A DNA stretch of 64,000 nt, taken from assembly GCA_030531595.1 (NCBI GenBank), contig JAUNND010000001.1, forward strand, positions 1 to 64,000, written 5' to 3'. The stretch comes from Eubacteriales bacterium. GTDB taxonomy: Bacteria > Bacillota > Clostridia > Oscillospirales > Oscillospiraceae. Below, piece after piece: positions 41,996-51,512 of this stretch. The notes under the pieces are model-generated. The model did not search any database and was not told the origin of the DNA. It saw only the letters and a program-made list of their open reading frames with translations. The position numbers and the translations under genes are program-made. The number at the start of each line of letters is the position of its first letter. Position 1 is the stretch's first letter.

Positions 41996-42085
41996 AAAAT
42001 CCGTTATACCAATTTTTCGCGCTGAAAATCCTTCACTCATCCGGATTCCTTTGCTCTTTTGGTATAACGGATTCTTTGGTATAAC
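41996..42085. repeat. Right terminal inverted repeat of the RIT element
   Basis: Ninety bases, the exact reverse complement of 38440-38529. Just outside it, TTTATACCAAATTTGGTAC forms one more small palindromic motif. Confidence 0.95.
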
Positions 42086-42313
42086 GAAATTTATACCAAA
42101 TTTGGTACAAGCATAGCAAGCAGTGCATGTGTCCCCACACATACAAAAAATCTTGTTGAGGGCAATGCCCCCAAGCCCCGATATTGATCGCAGAATCTTT
42201 CTGCGGCTGCGCACCGTCCCGGCGCTTATGCTTCACCCATGTTCAGCTTGAATTCGATAGAATAATTACGTGAAAGAAGACCGAATAAATCTTACAAATC
42301 TGACCGAATGGTA

Positions 42314-42342
42314 TTGTAAAATGAAGACGAACGACGTATAAT
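42314..42342 (+). promoter_or_regulatory. Promoter of the AAA/DUF4143 gene
   Basis: -35 TTGTAA (42314-42319) and -10 TATAAT (42337-42342) are 17 bp apart, 34 bp before the start codon. The rest of the 290-bp space after the RIT element has short hairpins (CGCAGAA/TTCTGCG near 42190) but no gene I can support. Confidence 0.7.
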
Positions 42343-42376
42343 ATACTCAGATGTAAACTGGTAGGAGGAACAGCCT

Positions 42377-43654
42377 ATGAAAGAATCTGAATATCGTCCC
42401 CGCATCATCGACAGGCAGGTAGATGAATACCTGTCTGCATTCGGTGCGGTATGCATTGAGGGGCCAAAGTGGTGCGGAAAAACCTGGACTTCCGCTTTCC
42501 ATAGTAAGAGTGAAATCTATATCGGTGATCCCGCCGGAAACTTTCAGAACCGGCAGTTGGCTGAGCTTTCTCCTGAATTAGTGCTCGAAGGTGACACTCC
42601 GCGTTTGATTGATGAATGGCAGGAGGTTCCTCCACTTTGGGATGCTGTCCGCTATAGAGTTGACAAGACACATGAAAAGGGACAATTCATCCTGACCGGC
42701 TCCGCAACTCCAAACCATAAAGGCATCCTGCACAGCGGCGCAGGACGGATTGCGCGACTTCGTATGCGCCCTATGTCGCTTTATGAGTCCGGTGATTCCA
42801 GCGGAAAAATATCCCTCTACGATCTGTGCCACGGCAATCTGGTATCGGCAATGACAGGTGATGTCAACCTGAAAAAACTGATTGAACTGATTATCCGCGG
42901 AGGCTGGCCGGGCAGTCTTGGTCTCTCTGTACAGCAGGCTTCTTTGCTTCCAACAGAATATTTGAACGCTGTGATTGATGATGATGTTTACCGCATCGAC
43001 GGTGTCAAACGCGACACAACAAAAATGCGGCTGTTGCTCCGTTCTCTGGCAAGAAACGAGAGTACAACCGTAACAAACAAAACACTTATCAGAGACATAA
43101 AAGCCATCGATGACGAAGACATTGACGGCGACACGGTTTCGTCCTACCTGGACATTTTTAAGCGTCTTTTCCTGACAGACAATCAGCCGCCTTTTTCCAC
43201 TGGCATACGCTCGTCTGTCCGTATCAAGCAGGCAGAAAAACGGCACTTCTCTGACCCGTCTCTTGCTTGTGCATTGCTGCGCGCAACGCCGGAAAGCCTT
43301 CTGAATGACTTGGAGACTCTAGGCTTTGTGTTTGAAGCTCTGTGCGAACGTGATCTGAAGATCTACGCAGAATCCTTTGGTGCAAGTCTTTATCACTATC
43401 AGGACTACAGAAACCAGGAAATTGATGCTGTGATTGAGCTTCCGGAAGGCGACTGGTGCGCTTTTGAAATCAAGCTGGGAGCCAATCAGATTGAAGCAGC
43501 TGCCGCAAATCTTCTGACCATTAAAAAGCAGATTGAAGAAGATCCAAAGGGTAAACCTCCTGCAGTTCTCTGCGTGGTTTGCGGCATGTCCAACGCCGCT
43601 TACCGCCGTCCAGATGGTGTGTTTGTGGTGCCTATTACAGCATTGAAAATGTAA
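42377..43654 (+). CDS. AAA_14/DUF4143 ATPase
   Basis: A 425-residue ATPase of a widespread prokaryotic family of unknown role. Walker A is GPKWCGKTW (near residues 29-37), Walker B region RLIDEWQEVPPLWDAVRYRV, and sensor-like FILTGSATP. The DUF4143 part (~195-370) ends in a nuclease-like fold pattern: QEIDAVIELPEGDWCAFEIKLG has the D...E-x-K arrangement of PD-(D/E)XK folds. Strong AGGAGG start. It has its own promoter and lies just before the defence operon. Such proteins are common on mobile DNA. Confidence 0.85.
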   Translation: MKESEYRPRIIDRQVDEYLSAFGAVCIEGPKWCGKTWTSAFHSKSEIYIGDPAGNFQNRQLAELSPELVLEGDTPRLIDEWQEVPPLWDAVRYRVDKTHEKGQFILTGSATPNHKGILHSGAGRIARLRMRPMSLYESGDSSGKISLYDLCHGNLVSAMTGDVNLKKLIELIIRGGWPGSLGLSVQQASLLPTEYLNAVIDDDVYRIDGVKRDTTKMRLLLRSLARNESTTVTNKTLIRDIKAIDDEDIDGDTVSSYLDIFKRLFLTDNQPPFSTGIRSSVRIKQAEKRHFSDPSLACALLRATPESLLNDLETLGFVFEALCERDLKIYAESFGASLYHYQDYRNQEIDAVIELPEGDWCAFEIKLGANQIEAAAANLLTIKKQIEEDPKGKPPAVLCVVCGMSNAAYRRPDGVFVVPITALKM

Positions 43655-43664
43655 AAGTCCAGTT

Positions 43665-43692
43665 TTGTGTACAACCATTCTGATACTATAAA
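43665..43692 (+). promoter_or_regulatory. Promoter at the head of the defence cluster
   Basis: -35 TTGTGT (43665-43670) and -10 TATAAA (43687-43692), 16 bp apart, lie 27 bp before the first gene. Gaps between the following genes are 76 bp or less, so this could drive most of the cluster. Confidence 0.55.
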
Positions 43693-43719
43693 TTTATAGA
43701 AAAAAGAGGAGGTCAAGAA

Positions 43720-45750
43720 ATGCAGTTTGATTTAAAAGGACATTTAAACAGCATTAATCTTACTGTGTCGAAAGCACTGTGGCCGCTATTCGAAGCTGTT
43801 GTAAATTCCATTCAATCCATAGAAGACTCTCCCAATAAAAGCCGAGGCAAAATAACAATTCAGGCAGAGCGGGAACCTTATGTTCAGAATAAGCTGGCGC
43901 AAAAAGAGGTCCTTGGGCGCTTTGAATCTTTTGCTATAACAGATAACGGCATAGGTTTTAATGAGGATAATTTTAACTCATTTCAAACAGCATGCTCGAC
44001 ATATAAAATTCAAAAAGGTTGCAAGGGGCTGGGACGTTTTCTATGGTTAAAAGCTTTTGATTCAGTAGAAGTTATCAGCACCTTTTATGAAGATAACAGC
44101 TTTTACAAAAGAGAATTCAATTTTACTGCCGAAGAAGGTATAACACCTGAAAACGGAAATAAAGAAGCAGCTGACACAACAGAATACCAGACAACAGTTA
44201 AGCTTAATGGATTCCTATCAAAATATCGTAATGAGACTCCGGTTGAATTGGAAGTAATTGCAAAAAGAATAATTGAACACTGCCTCCCTTTTTTTGTTTC
44301 GAATCAGTGTCCTGAAATAATTCTATCTGACAATTATTCACCAACTATTAATCTTAATCAGTATTTTAATGCAAATGTAAAAGACTCTCTGCATCAGGAT
44401 CATTTCAAAATCAAGGATATGGATTTTGTTATTTACCATCTCCGGTTGCCGGAAGGTGCTGATGCACACAAATTGCATTTATGTGCCAATATGCAAGAGG
44501 TCGAGTCTTTTGAACTCAAAAAATTCATTCCAGATTTACATCGGAAAATAATACCCATCGATGAACCAACAGGTTTTTTCTATATTGGTTATGTGTCTGG
44601 GCAATACTTAGATTCTATCGTAAATCCAACCCGGACCGGATTTGTGTTTGACGAAACAGACAATCAGATTACTATATCCGGAACAGGAAAAGATACTATC
44701 GTATCATCAGCGTTAGAGTATATCCAAGCATATCTGTCAGACTATCTTGAGGATGTGAAGAAGAAAAAGCGTGAGCAGATAGACAATTTTGTAGCTTATA
44801 ATAAACCGACTTATCGGTATCTTCTTCACACAAAGCCTGATGTGTATGATGCCATTCCTGCCGGACTGCGTAATGACGATTTGGAATTAGAGTTGCATAA
44901 ACAGGTTCAAGCCTGGGAAACTGATATTCTTAAGCAAGGGAAAAAACTTGAGCAAGCAGCAAAAGATGCTGTTTCAATTTCGGATGTTTCGTATCAGGAA
45001 ATGTTTAACACATACTGGTCGAATGTTACAGAGCTTAGCAAAACCTGTTTGGCTGAGTATGTAACCAGGCGTAAAGCGATCCTCACAATGCTTGAAGATG
45101 CGCTTGAAATACAGGATGATGGAAAATTTAAGAAGGAAGACGGAATACATTCCATTATTTGCCCGATGCGCCACACTTCCGATGATGTTTCCTTTGAGGA
45201 AATGAACCTTTGGATCGTAGATGAACGCCTTGCGTATCACAAATATTTGGCTTCTGATAAAACCTTGAAATCCATGCCAGTTATAAATAGTGATCGGACA
45301 AAAGAACCCGATATAGCTATTTTTGACCATGCGTTTGCTTATTCGGATAGTGACGAACCGTTTTCTACAATAACGATTGTCGAGTTCAAAAAGCCAGATA
45401 ACGACAGCAAGAATCCAGTAAATCAAGTGGGCGAATATGTTGATTTGATACGAGGCGGAAACAAAAAGAAAGCAAATGGTCAATCCTTCAGCGTTAATGA
45501 GGGGACTATGTTTAGATGCTATATTATTTGCGATTTAACTGACAAGATGCGAACCCATTGCTTAAACAGCAGTCTTATCCCCACTCCGGATAATGCTGGT
45601 TATACAGGGTATAACCAATTTCGCCACGAATATATAGAGGTAATTTCGTATAACAAGCTTTTAGCAGATGCAAAGAAGCGAAACCAGATTCTCTTTGACA
45701 AGCTTTTTGCACCAAAGCCAAATGAAATTATCCATATACCTGAAGAATAA
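43720..45750 (+). CDS. GHKL ATPase fused to a PD-(D/E)XK nuclease-like domain
   Basis: A 676-residue protein. The N-terminal GHKL (Hsp90/MutL/kinase-type) ATPase has its N-box in FEAVVNSIQS (near residues 25-34), DNGIGF (near 74-79) and the lid KGCKGLGRFLWLK (near 102-114). A long middle part is helical and charged (DYLEDVKKKKREQ). The C-terminal part has D531 in KEPDIAIF, E555 and K557 in IVEFKKP and a downstream NPVNQVGEYVDLI, the order of PD-(D/E)XK nucleases such as Shedu. An ATP-gated nuclease is the likely reading. AGAGGAGG precedes the ATG. It is the first gene of the defence cluster. I do not know a named system with this exact build. Confidence 0.72.
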   Translation: MQFDLKGHLNSINLTVSKALWPLFEAVVNSIQSIEDSPNKSRGKITIQAEREPYVQNKLAQKEVLGRFESFAITDNGIGFNEDNFNSFQTACSTYKIQKGCKGLGRFLWLKAFDSVEVISTFYEDNSFYKREFNFTAEEGITPENGNKEAADTTEYQTTVKLNGFLSKYRNETPVELEVIAKRIIEHCLPFFVSNQCPEIILSDNYSPTINLNQYFNANVKDSLHQDHFKIKDMDFVIYHLRLPEGADAHKLHLCANMQEVESFELKKFIPDLHRKIIPIDEPTGFFYIGYVSGQYLDSIVNPTRTGFVFDETDNQITISGTGKDTIVSSALEYIQAYLSDYLEDVKKKKREQIDNFVAYNKPTYRYLLHTKPDVYDAIPAGLRNDDLELELHKQVQAWETDILKQGKKLEQAAKDAVSISDVSYQEMFNTYWSNVTELSKTCLAEYVTRRKAILTMLEDALEIQDDGKFKKEDGIHSIICPMRHTSDDVSFEEMNLWIVDERLAYHKYLASDKTLKSMPVINSDRTKEPDIAIFDHAFAYSDSDEPFSTITIVEFKKPDNDSKNPVNQVGEYVDLIRGGNKKKANGQSFSVNEGTMFRCYIICDLTDKMRTHCLNSSLIPTPDNAGYTGYNQFRHEYIEVISYNKLLADAKKRNQILFDKLFAPKPNEIIHIPEE

Positions 45751-45826
45751 GAGTGATAATGCCGATTTGAAATGACGGATTAGCCATAACAACGTCAGGA
45801 TTGAATAAAGACAGGAGTATAAGAAC

Positions 45827-46723
45827 ATGGCAGATATCAAGCTGTTCAACATAAAAGGAACTGTGAAAGAATATCAAAGCGGCACGGTAACGCTTGAAAA
45901 AGAATTACAAACTGTCATTGAAAACAATATGACCACATTCTTCGGTGTGACGTTCCTGGCTTCGGAATATCGCACAACAGATGGCGGCCGCATGGACAGT
46001 ATCGGTATTGATGAAAACCATTGCCCGGTAATTTTTGAATATAAGCGTTCCATAAATGAGAACGTAATCAATCAAGGCCTTTTTTATCTAAACTGGCTGC
46101 TGGATCACAAAGACAGTTTCAAGGTACTTGTGATCGAAAAGCTCGGATTGAAGGAAGCTGACGACATTGACTGGACAATGCCTCGGGTAGTCTGCGTTGC
46201 TGGAGACTTTACCAAATATGATGAGTCTGCTATCAAGCAGATGAATCGAAATATCAGTCTGATCCGTTATAAAAAGTTTGGCGATGATTTACTTATGTTC
46301 GAACAGATAAACGAGAATATTGTGGCTGCTATACCGGATAATGACATTGCTCCAGTTACCAAACAACAGAAGGATAAAACATTTGCTGAACAATATAAAA
46401 ATGCAAGACCTGAAATTAAAACCTTATATGACGATCTTCGAAATTACGTACTGAGTCTTGGCGATGATATCAGTGAAAACAATTTGAAACTTTATACAGC
46501 ATTCAAGAAAATCAAAAATTTTGTTTGCGCAGAAGTTTTCAATAATCGTCTGCTATTGCACATTCGGTTAGATGTAACAACAGTCGAATATGAAGAAGGA
46601 TTTACACGTGACACTTCTCAGATTGGGCATTGGGCCACTGGCGATGTTGAAGTTTTAATACATAATAAAGTCGAATTCGAGAAGGCAAAGCCACTGATTG
46701 ATCGTGCATATAACGAAAACTGA
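45827..46723 (+). CDS. PD-(D/E)XK nuclease-like protein with DUF5655-type C-terminus
   Basis: A 298-residue protein. The N-terminal part has D57 in GRMDSIGID, E71 and K73 in VIFEYKRS and Q84 in INQGLFYLN, the NucS/DUF91-like nuclease layout. The C-terminal ~110 residues (LYDDLRNYVLSLGDDISENN to DVEVLIHNKVEFEKAKPLID) match DUF5655, often joined to it. AGGAGTATAAGAACATG gives the start. It lies 76 bp after the GHKL fusion and 32 bp before hsdR. Whether it works with the restriction system or alone is unknown. Confidence 0.75.
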   Translation: MADIKLFNIKGTVKEYQSGTVTLEKELQTVIENNMTTFFGVTFLASEYRTTDGGRMDSIGIDENHCPVIFEYKRSINENVINQGLFYLNWLLDHKDSFKVLVIEKLGLKEADDIDWTMPRVVCVAGDFTKYDESAIKQMNRNISLIRYKKFGDDLLMFEQINENIVAAIPDNDIAPVTKQQKDKTFAEQYKNARPEIKTLYDDLRNYVLSLGDDISENNLKLYTAFKKIKNFVCAEVFNNRLLLHIRLDVTTVEYEEGFTRDTSQIGHWATGDVEVLIHNKVEFEKAKPLIDRAYNEN

Positions 46724-46755
46724 GTTTTTCAAAAAAATCCAAAGGAGGAGCTTGA

Positions 46756-49700
46756 ATGAAATCCAACTTTGATTTTCTAAATAGGTATTGGCCTGCATTG
46801 GCGCAGATAGGCTCTAATGCAGAAAACTATATATATTCTGATCCCAATGCATGCATTTATAAAATGGGCATGTTTGCAGAGCGCCTTGTACAGGAAATCA
46901 TGCTTTTTGAGCATATTCCAGAACCGAAAGTGGATAATACTCACTCTAATCGTATTCACGTTTTGAAACGAGCTGGACTTCTGCCGAAAGATATTGATAA
47001 TACTCTGTATCTGCTTCGCAAAACTCGAAATAGCGCTGTTCATGCAGGTGCCGATTCTGTGGAAGACGCGAAAACATTGATTTCCATGACATACAATCTT
47101 GCGACATGGTTTATGGAGACGTATGGAGACTGGGGTTTTATTGTCCCTGATTTTGTCATGCCCGAAGAGGAAAAAGCAGAGGATTATGTGAATGTAATAG
47201 CAGAACAGGAAAAGAAAATTGCCGAGTTAACGAAGCAACTCTCAGAAGTGACAACCGCTGCCTCCGGTACTTCCAAGAAAGATCGTGCAAAGCGTTCAGA
47301 AACGGTTTCTTCCATGATGAACTGGAATGAAGTGCAAACGCGCTGCTTGATTGATGAACAGCTTCGCAAAGCTGGATGGGAAGCTGACACCCAAACGCTT
47401 CGTTACAGCAAAGGAACTCGGCCTGTAAAAGGGAGAAACATTGCGATTAGCGAATGGCCGACCGGCTCTGCTTTTCAGCCGCGTGGATTTGTAGATTATG
47501 CGTTCTTTATTGGTGAAAAACTTGTAGCGTTTATGGATGCGAAAAAAATGTCTGAGGATGTTGCTTCGACTATAGATGTTCAGGTAAAGGATTATGCTTC
47601 ACACGTCCTGCCAGAGGATCAGAAATATGTGATTGACACATGGGGCACTTATCAGGTTCCGTTTTTGTTCGCCTCCAATGGCAGAGCTTATTTGGAAAAG
47701 TTGCATGAAAAATCCGGTATTTGGTATTTAGATGCCAGAGATTCTGCAAATCAACCTTATCCAATTCGAAATTGGTTCAGCCCGAATGATTTGCAGGAAA
47801 AACTTAAGCAGGATACTGCCGCAGCGAATATCATTTTGACCAATTCGGATGATAGCTTTATGACAGACCCCAATGGGTTAAACTTGCGTGACTATCAGAT
47901 TGAGGCAATTGATAAGGCTACAGAAGCTATTATCAAAGGCAGGAAAACTGCACTGCTTGCCATGGCAACCGGTACCGGCAAAACCAGAACCGTACTTGGC
48001 TTGATATATAAGATGCTGGAGTCCAAACGCTTTCATCGTATTCTCTTCCTGGTTGATCGCGTTTCTCTTGGCGAGCAGGCAATGGACACATTTTGCGATG
48101 TGAAGTTAAAAGAGCTTCTGACACTGGATAATATTTATGAAATCAGCTCGACTGATGAAGCCAATATTAATACAGAAACAAAAGTAAGTATTTCTACGGT
48201 ACAGGGGCTTTTGAAACGGACGATTCTTTCCGATGAGCCGGATTTGTTGCCCGGCGCTTTTGACTTAATCATAGTTGATGAGGCGCACCGCGGCTATATT
48301 CTTGATAGAGAGATGACCGATGAGGAAATCTTGTTTGACAACCAAGATGACTATATGAGCAAGTATAGACAGGTTATTGAATACTTCGATTCTGTAAAAA
48401 TAGCACTTACAGCAACGCCAGCGCTTCATACGACAGAAATATTCGGTGAACCGGTATTTACATACAGCTACCGTGAAGCAGTCATCGACGGTTGGTTGGT
48501 TGACCACGACCCACCGTATAAAATCAATACCGATTTCATCGAAAACGAGGCTCATTTCAAGCGAGGTGAGCGCATCGGTATTTATGACCCCAATACGGGA
48601 GAGTTACTCAATGGCTCAGTTATGGAAGACGAACTTGATTTTGATGTTTCGGATTTCAACCGAAAGATAATTTTGCCTGACCACACTTATAAGGTGCTGA
48701 AAGAAGTTTCCAGCTACATTAATCCGGAAAGTCCTGAAAAAACGCTGATATTTGCAGTCAATGATAATCATGCTGATCAGATCGTAGATACACTCCGAAA
48801 AATCTATGAGCCATATGGTATCTCAAATGAAGCTATTATGAAGATTACCGGCAAGACTGCCGGCGGAAACAAGAAAAAGATTTTGCAGGTTATCAAACAG
48901 TTTAAGAATAATCAGTATCCCAATATTGCTGTAACGGTAGATTTGCTGACAACCGGCATTGATGTTCTTCCTATATGTAATCTGGTTTTTATGCGCAAGA
49001 TTAACAGCCGCATTCTCTTTGAACAGATGCTCGGACGCGCAACACGTCCTTGTCCGGAAATCGGGAAAACACATTTTAATATCTTTGACGCTGCCCGAGT
49101 ATACGAAGATTTGCAGGATACCTCCGGCATGAAATCAGTTTCTGTCAGCAAGACCATGGCAGAATTCCTGGAAGACTTGTTCCGTCCTACCGAAACCAGT
49201 AAACAGTCTACAAAGGACAGAATCCTTGCAAAGCTACAGCGTAAAAGCAACAACCTGACTGACGAGCAGAAATACGAGGTTTCCGAGCGGCTCGGAGGAG
49301 GAAACATTAAAACTTATGTAAAAGAACTGAAAACCTATTCGGAGGATGCTTTTATCAAGCGTTGCGAGCAGGATCAGGACTTCTTACTATGGGTTGACAG
49401 CTTGAAGGGTGAGAAGAAGGGCATCTACCATTCGGACAAGAAAGACACCCTCCTTGAAACGACTCGCGGTTATGGCGATACGGAAAAGCCGGAAGACTAT
49501 CTGGAGGCTTTTACCCGCTTTGTCAACGAGAATAAAGATAAGATCGAGGCAATCCGTATTGCCTGCACCAAACCAAGCGACATGACACGGGCTCAGCTGC
49601 GCGAACTAAAACTCCTACTGGATAAGGAAAACTACACGGAAGCTAATCTCAATAACGCCACCAGTACTGTCAAGAATGAAGAAATCGTAGCTGACATCAT

Positions 49701-49992
49701 TTCCTATGTCCGGCAGGCAGTACTGCATACACCGATTCTCAACCATGATGACCGTGTAAAAGCTGCGTTTGCCAAGCTGACGGCAACTCACCGTTTTAGC
49801 AGGATGCAGCTTGACTTGCTGGAGAAAATCAAAGTATATATGCTGCACGAGAGCATTCTGAACCGAGAAACCTTTGAAGCGCCCGCGTTCAAAATGGATG
49901 GCGGTTTCGCCCGCTTTGATAAGAAATTCGACGGTAAACTGATTGAAATCATCCGTGAGCTCAACACTTACATTTATGAAGGAGCAGCCTAA
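46756..49992 (+). CDS. hsdR: Type I restriction enzyme, R subunit
   Basis: A 1078-residue subunit that translocates and cuts unmodified DNA. The order is a DUF4145-like N-terminal domain (GMFAERLVQEIML, LRKTRNSAVHAG), a coiled stretch near 150, the nuclease domain (VDYAFFIGEKLVAFMDAKK with D261 and K263; most relatives have Glu at 261), then the SF2 helicase with Walker A ATGTGKTR (near 401-408), DEAH (near 508-511) and motif VI region LGRATRP. The EcoEI-like C-terminal part follows. Strong AAGGAGGAG start. Its stop overlaps the hsdM start (TAATG). Confidence 0.95.
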   Translation: MKSNFDFLNRYWPALAQIGSNAENYIYSDPNACIYKMGMFAERLVQEIMLFEHIPEPKVDNTHSNRIHVLKRAGLLPKDIDNTLYLLRKTRNSAVHAGADSVEDAKTLISMTYNLATWFMETYGDWGFIVPDFVMPEEEKAEDYVNVIAEQEKKIAELTKQLSEVTTAASGTSKKDRAKRSETVSSMMNWNEVQTRCLIDEQLRKAGWEADTQTLRYSKGTRPVKGRNIAISEWPTGSAFQPRGFVDYAFFIGEKLVAFMDAKKMSEDVASTIDVQVKDYASHVLPEDQKYVIDTWGTYQVPFLFASNGRAYLEKLHEKSGIWYLDARDSANQPYPIRNWFSPNDLQEKLKQDTAAANIILTNSDDSFMTDPNGLNLRDYQIEAIDKATEAIIKGRKTALLAMATGTGKTRTVLGLIYKMLESKRFHRILFLVDRVSLGEQAMDTFCDVKLKELLTLDNIYEISSTDEANINTETKVSISTVQGLLKRTILSDEPDLLPGAFDLIIVDEAHRGYILDREMTDEEILFDNQDDYMSKYRQVIEYFDSVKIALTATPALHTTEIFGEPVFTYSYREAVIDGWLVDHDPPYKINTDFIENEAHFKRGERIGIYDPNTGELLNGSVMEDELDFDVSDFNRKIILPDHTYKVLKEVSSYINPESPEKTLIFAVNDNHADQIVDTLRKIYEPYGISNEAIMKITGKTAGGNKKKILQVIKQFKNNQYPNIAVTVDLLTTGIDVLPICNLVFMRKINSRILFEQMLGRATRPCPEIGKTHFNIFDAARVYEDLQDTSGMKSVSVSKTMAEFLEDLFRPTETSKQSTKDRILAKLQRKSNNLTDEQKYEVSERLGGGNIKTYVKELKTYSEDAFIKRCEQDQDFLLWVDSLKGEKKGIYHSDKKDTLLETTRGYGDTEKPEDYLEAFTRFVNENKDKIEAIRIACTKPSDMTRAQLRELKLLLDKENYTEANLNNATSTVKNEEIVADIISYVRQAVLHTPILNHDDRVKAAFAKLTATHRFSRMQLDLLEKIKVYMLHESILNRETFEAPAFKMDGGFARFDKKFDGKLIEIIRELNTYIYEGAA

Positions 49993-51512
49993 TGAGTACA
50001 CAAGACATTGTTCAAAAATTATGGAATCTCTGCAACGTTCTGCGTGACGACGGTATTACCTACCACCAGTATGTCACGGAGCTGACCTATATTCTTTTTC
50101 TGAAAATGATAAAGGAAACCGGTACTGAGGAAAAACTAATTTCTTCGGTTCATACTACGTATGAATCAAAATTGGAACAATACGCAAAAGAGCACAAGAA
50201 AAGCGTTGAGCAGCTATCCGAAAAAGAAAAGAATGACCTGAAAGGCGTACTCTATGTCTACTCTTGGGACTATCTTGCCAAATTAGAAGGACTGGAACTA
50301 AAAAAGTATTATAACCAGCTTTTATCTGAGCTTGGCTCGGCTCCGTTGAATGAAATCAGTCAGATTTATGTAAAAGCGGTTTCCAGTATTGATGAACCTA
50401 AAAACCTCCAGAAAATCATTACCGAGATCAACAAACTGGACTGGTACGATGCCAAACAGGAAGGTCTGGGGGATCTGTATGAAGGTTTGTTGCAGAAAAA
50501 TGCAGATGAGAAAAAGTCTGGAGCTGGTCAGTACTTCACGCCGCGCGTGTTGATCGACGTAATGACGAAATTGATAAACCCGACGCTTGGTGAAAAATGC
50601 TTTGACCCGGCGTGTGGCACTTTCGGATTCATGATTGCGGCATACCATAACGCAATTGATGGGAAGTCATTTTATGAGTTGACGGATCAGGAAGTAGCGA
50701 AAATTCAAGATTGTTATGGCGGTGTTGAATTAGTCCCTGATGCACATCGTCTTGCGTTAATGAATGCTTACCTGCATAATGTTCCTGCAAACATCGCGTG
50801 CATGGACTCCCTATCTCAGAATGCAAAGAAGTACAAAGGCTTTGATGTAGTGCTGACCAATCCGCCCTTTGGAACGAAAAAAGGCGGCGAGCGCCCTACC
50901 CGCGACGATATTTCCTTCCAGACCTCCAATAAGCAGCTGAACTTCCTGCAGGTGATCTACCGTAGCCTGAAAGCGGATGGGAAAGCCCGCTGCGCCGTGG
51001 TGCTGCCGGATAATGTGCTTTTTGCTGCCGGTGACGGTGCCAGCGTCCGCCGGGAACTCATGAACTTCTGTGATCTGCACACCGTCCTTCGCCTTCCCAC
51101 CGGCATTTTCTATGCCCAGGGTGTGAAAACCAACGTGCTGTTCTTCACCCGCGGCGTGTCCGAAAAAGGCAACACCAAAGAAGTGGCCTTCTACGACCTG
51201 CGCACCAATATGGATAGTTTCGGCAAGACCCGCCAGCTTCGCCATGAGGACTTTGCGGAGTTCATTGAGGGATACAATGACCCGGCCAAGCGCACCGGCG
51301 AGCGCTGGAAGAGCTATACCCGGGAGAAGATTGCTGAAAACCCGGATGACAGCCTTGACCTCGGTCTCATTCGGGATGACTCCGTTCTGGATTATAACGA
51401 GCTGCCTGACCCTGCCGAGAGCGGGGAAGAGTGCGTCGCCCTGCTGGAAGAGGCGACCGATCTTCTCATGAGCGTGGTGCGTGAACTGCGCACTCTGACG
51501 GAGGAACAGTGA
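49992..51512 (+). CDS. hsdM: Type I DNA methyltransferase, M subunit
   Basis: A 506-residue adenine-N6 methyltransferase. The N-terminal helical HsdM_N domain starts STQDIVQKLWNLCNVLRDDG. The SAM-binding motif is DPACGTFGFM and the catalytic motif IV is NPPF (N290), followed by GTKKGGERPTRDDISF. With HsdS it protects self DNA and helps HsdR recognise targets. The gene is AT-rich up to about 50850 and clearly richer in GC after that, up to the hsdS start, so it may be mosaic. TGATG overlap with hsdS. Confidence 0.96.
   Translation: MSTQDIVQKLWNLCNVLRDDGITYHQYVTELTYILFLKMIKETGTEEKLISSVHTTYESKLEQYAKEHKKSVEQLSEKEKNDLKGVLYVYSWDYLAKLEGLELKKYYNQLLSELGSAPLNEISQIYVKAVSSIDEPKNLQKIITEINKLDWYDAKQEGLGDLYEGLLQKNADEKKSGAGQYFTPRVLIDVMTKLINPTLGEKCFDPACGTFGFMIAAYHNAIDGKSFYELTDQEVAKIQDCYGGVELVPDAHRLALMNAYLHNVPANIACMDSLSQNAKKYKGFDVVLTNPPFGTKKGGERPTRDDISFQTSNKQLNFLQVIYRSLKADGKARCAVVLPDNVLFAAGDGASVRRELMNFCDLHTVLRLPTGIFYAQGVKTNVLFFTRGVSEKGNTKEVAFYDLRTNMDSFGKTRQLRHEDFAEFIEGYNDPAKRTGERWKSYTREKIAENPDDSLDLGLIRDDSVLDYNELPDPAESGEECVALLEEATDLLMSVVRELRTLTEEQ

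Larger units (their letters stand above)
38440..42085 (+). mobile_element. RIT-type (recombinase in trio) transposable element
   Basis: Three tandem, overlapping tyrosine recombinase genes lie between two perfect 90-bp inverted repeats (38440-38529 and 41996-42085). This layout is that of RIT elements; Tn554 differs in gene sizes and lacks such ends. The element is about 3.65 kb, carries no cargo gene and sits between two ATPase genes. The third gene has a premature stop, so this copy may no longer move. Inner 15-bp inverted copies (38574-38588, 41937-41951) bring the count of GGTATAA-like recombinase-site motifs to at least four on each side. Confidence 0.88.

Noticed and set aside
38440..42085. 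Tn554-type transposon
   Set aside because: Tn554 has tnpA/B tyrosine recombinases plus a small tnpC and lacks long terminal inverted repeats; three full-size recombinases with 90-bp ends fit RIT better.
42110..42260. Origin of transfer or mobilisation remnant after the RIT element
   Set aside because: Short hairpins and GC-rich patches are present, but no relaxase or mobilisation gene is in the window to support it.
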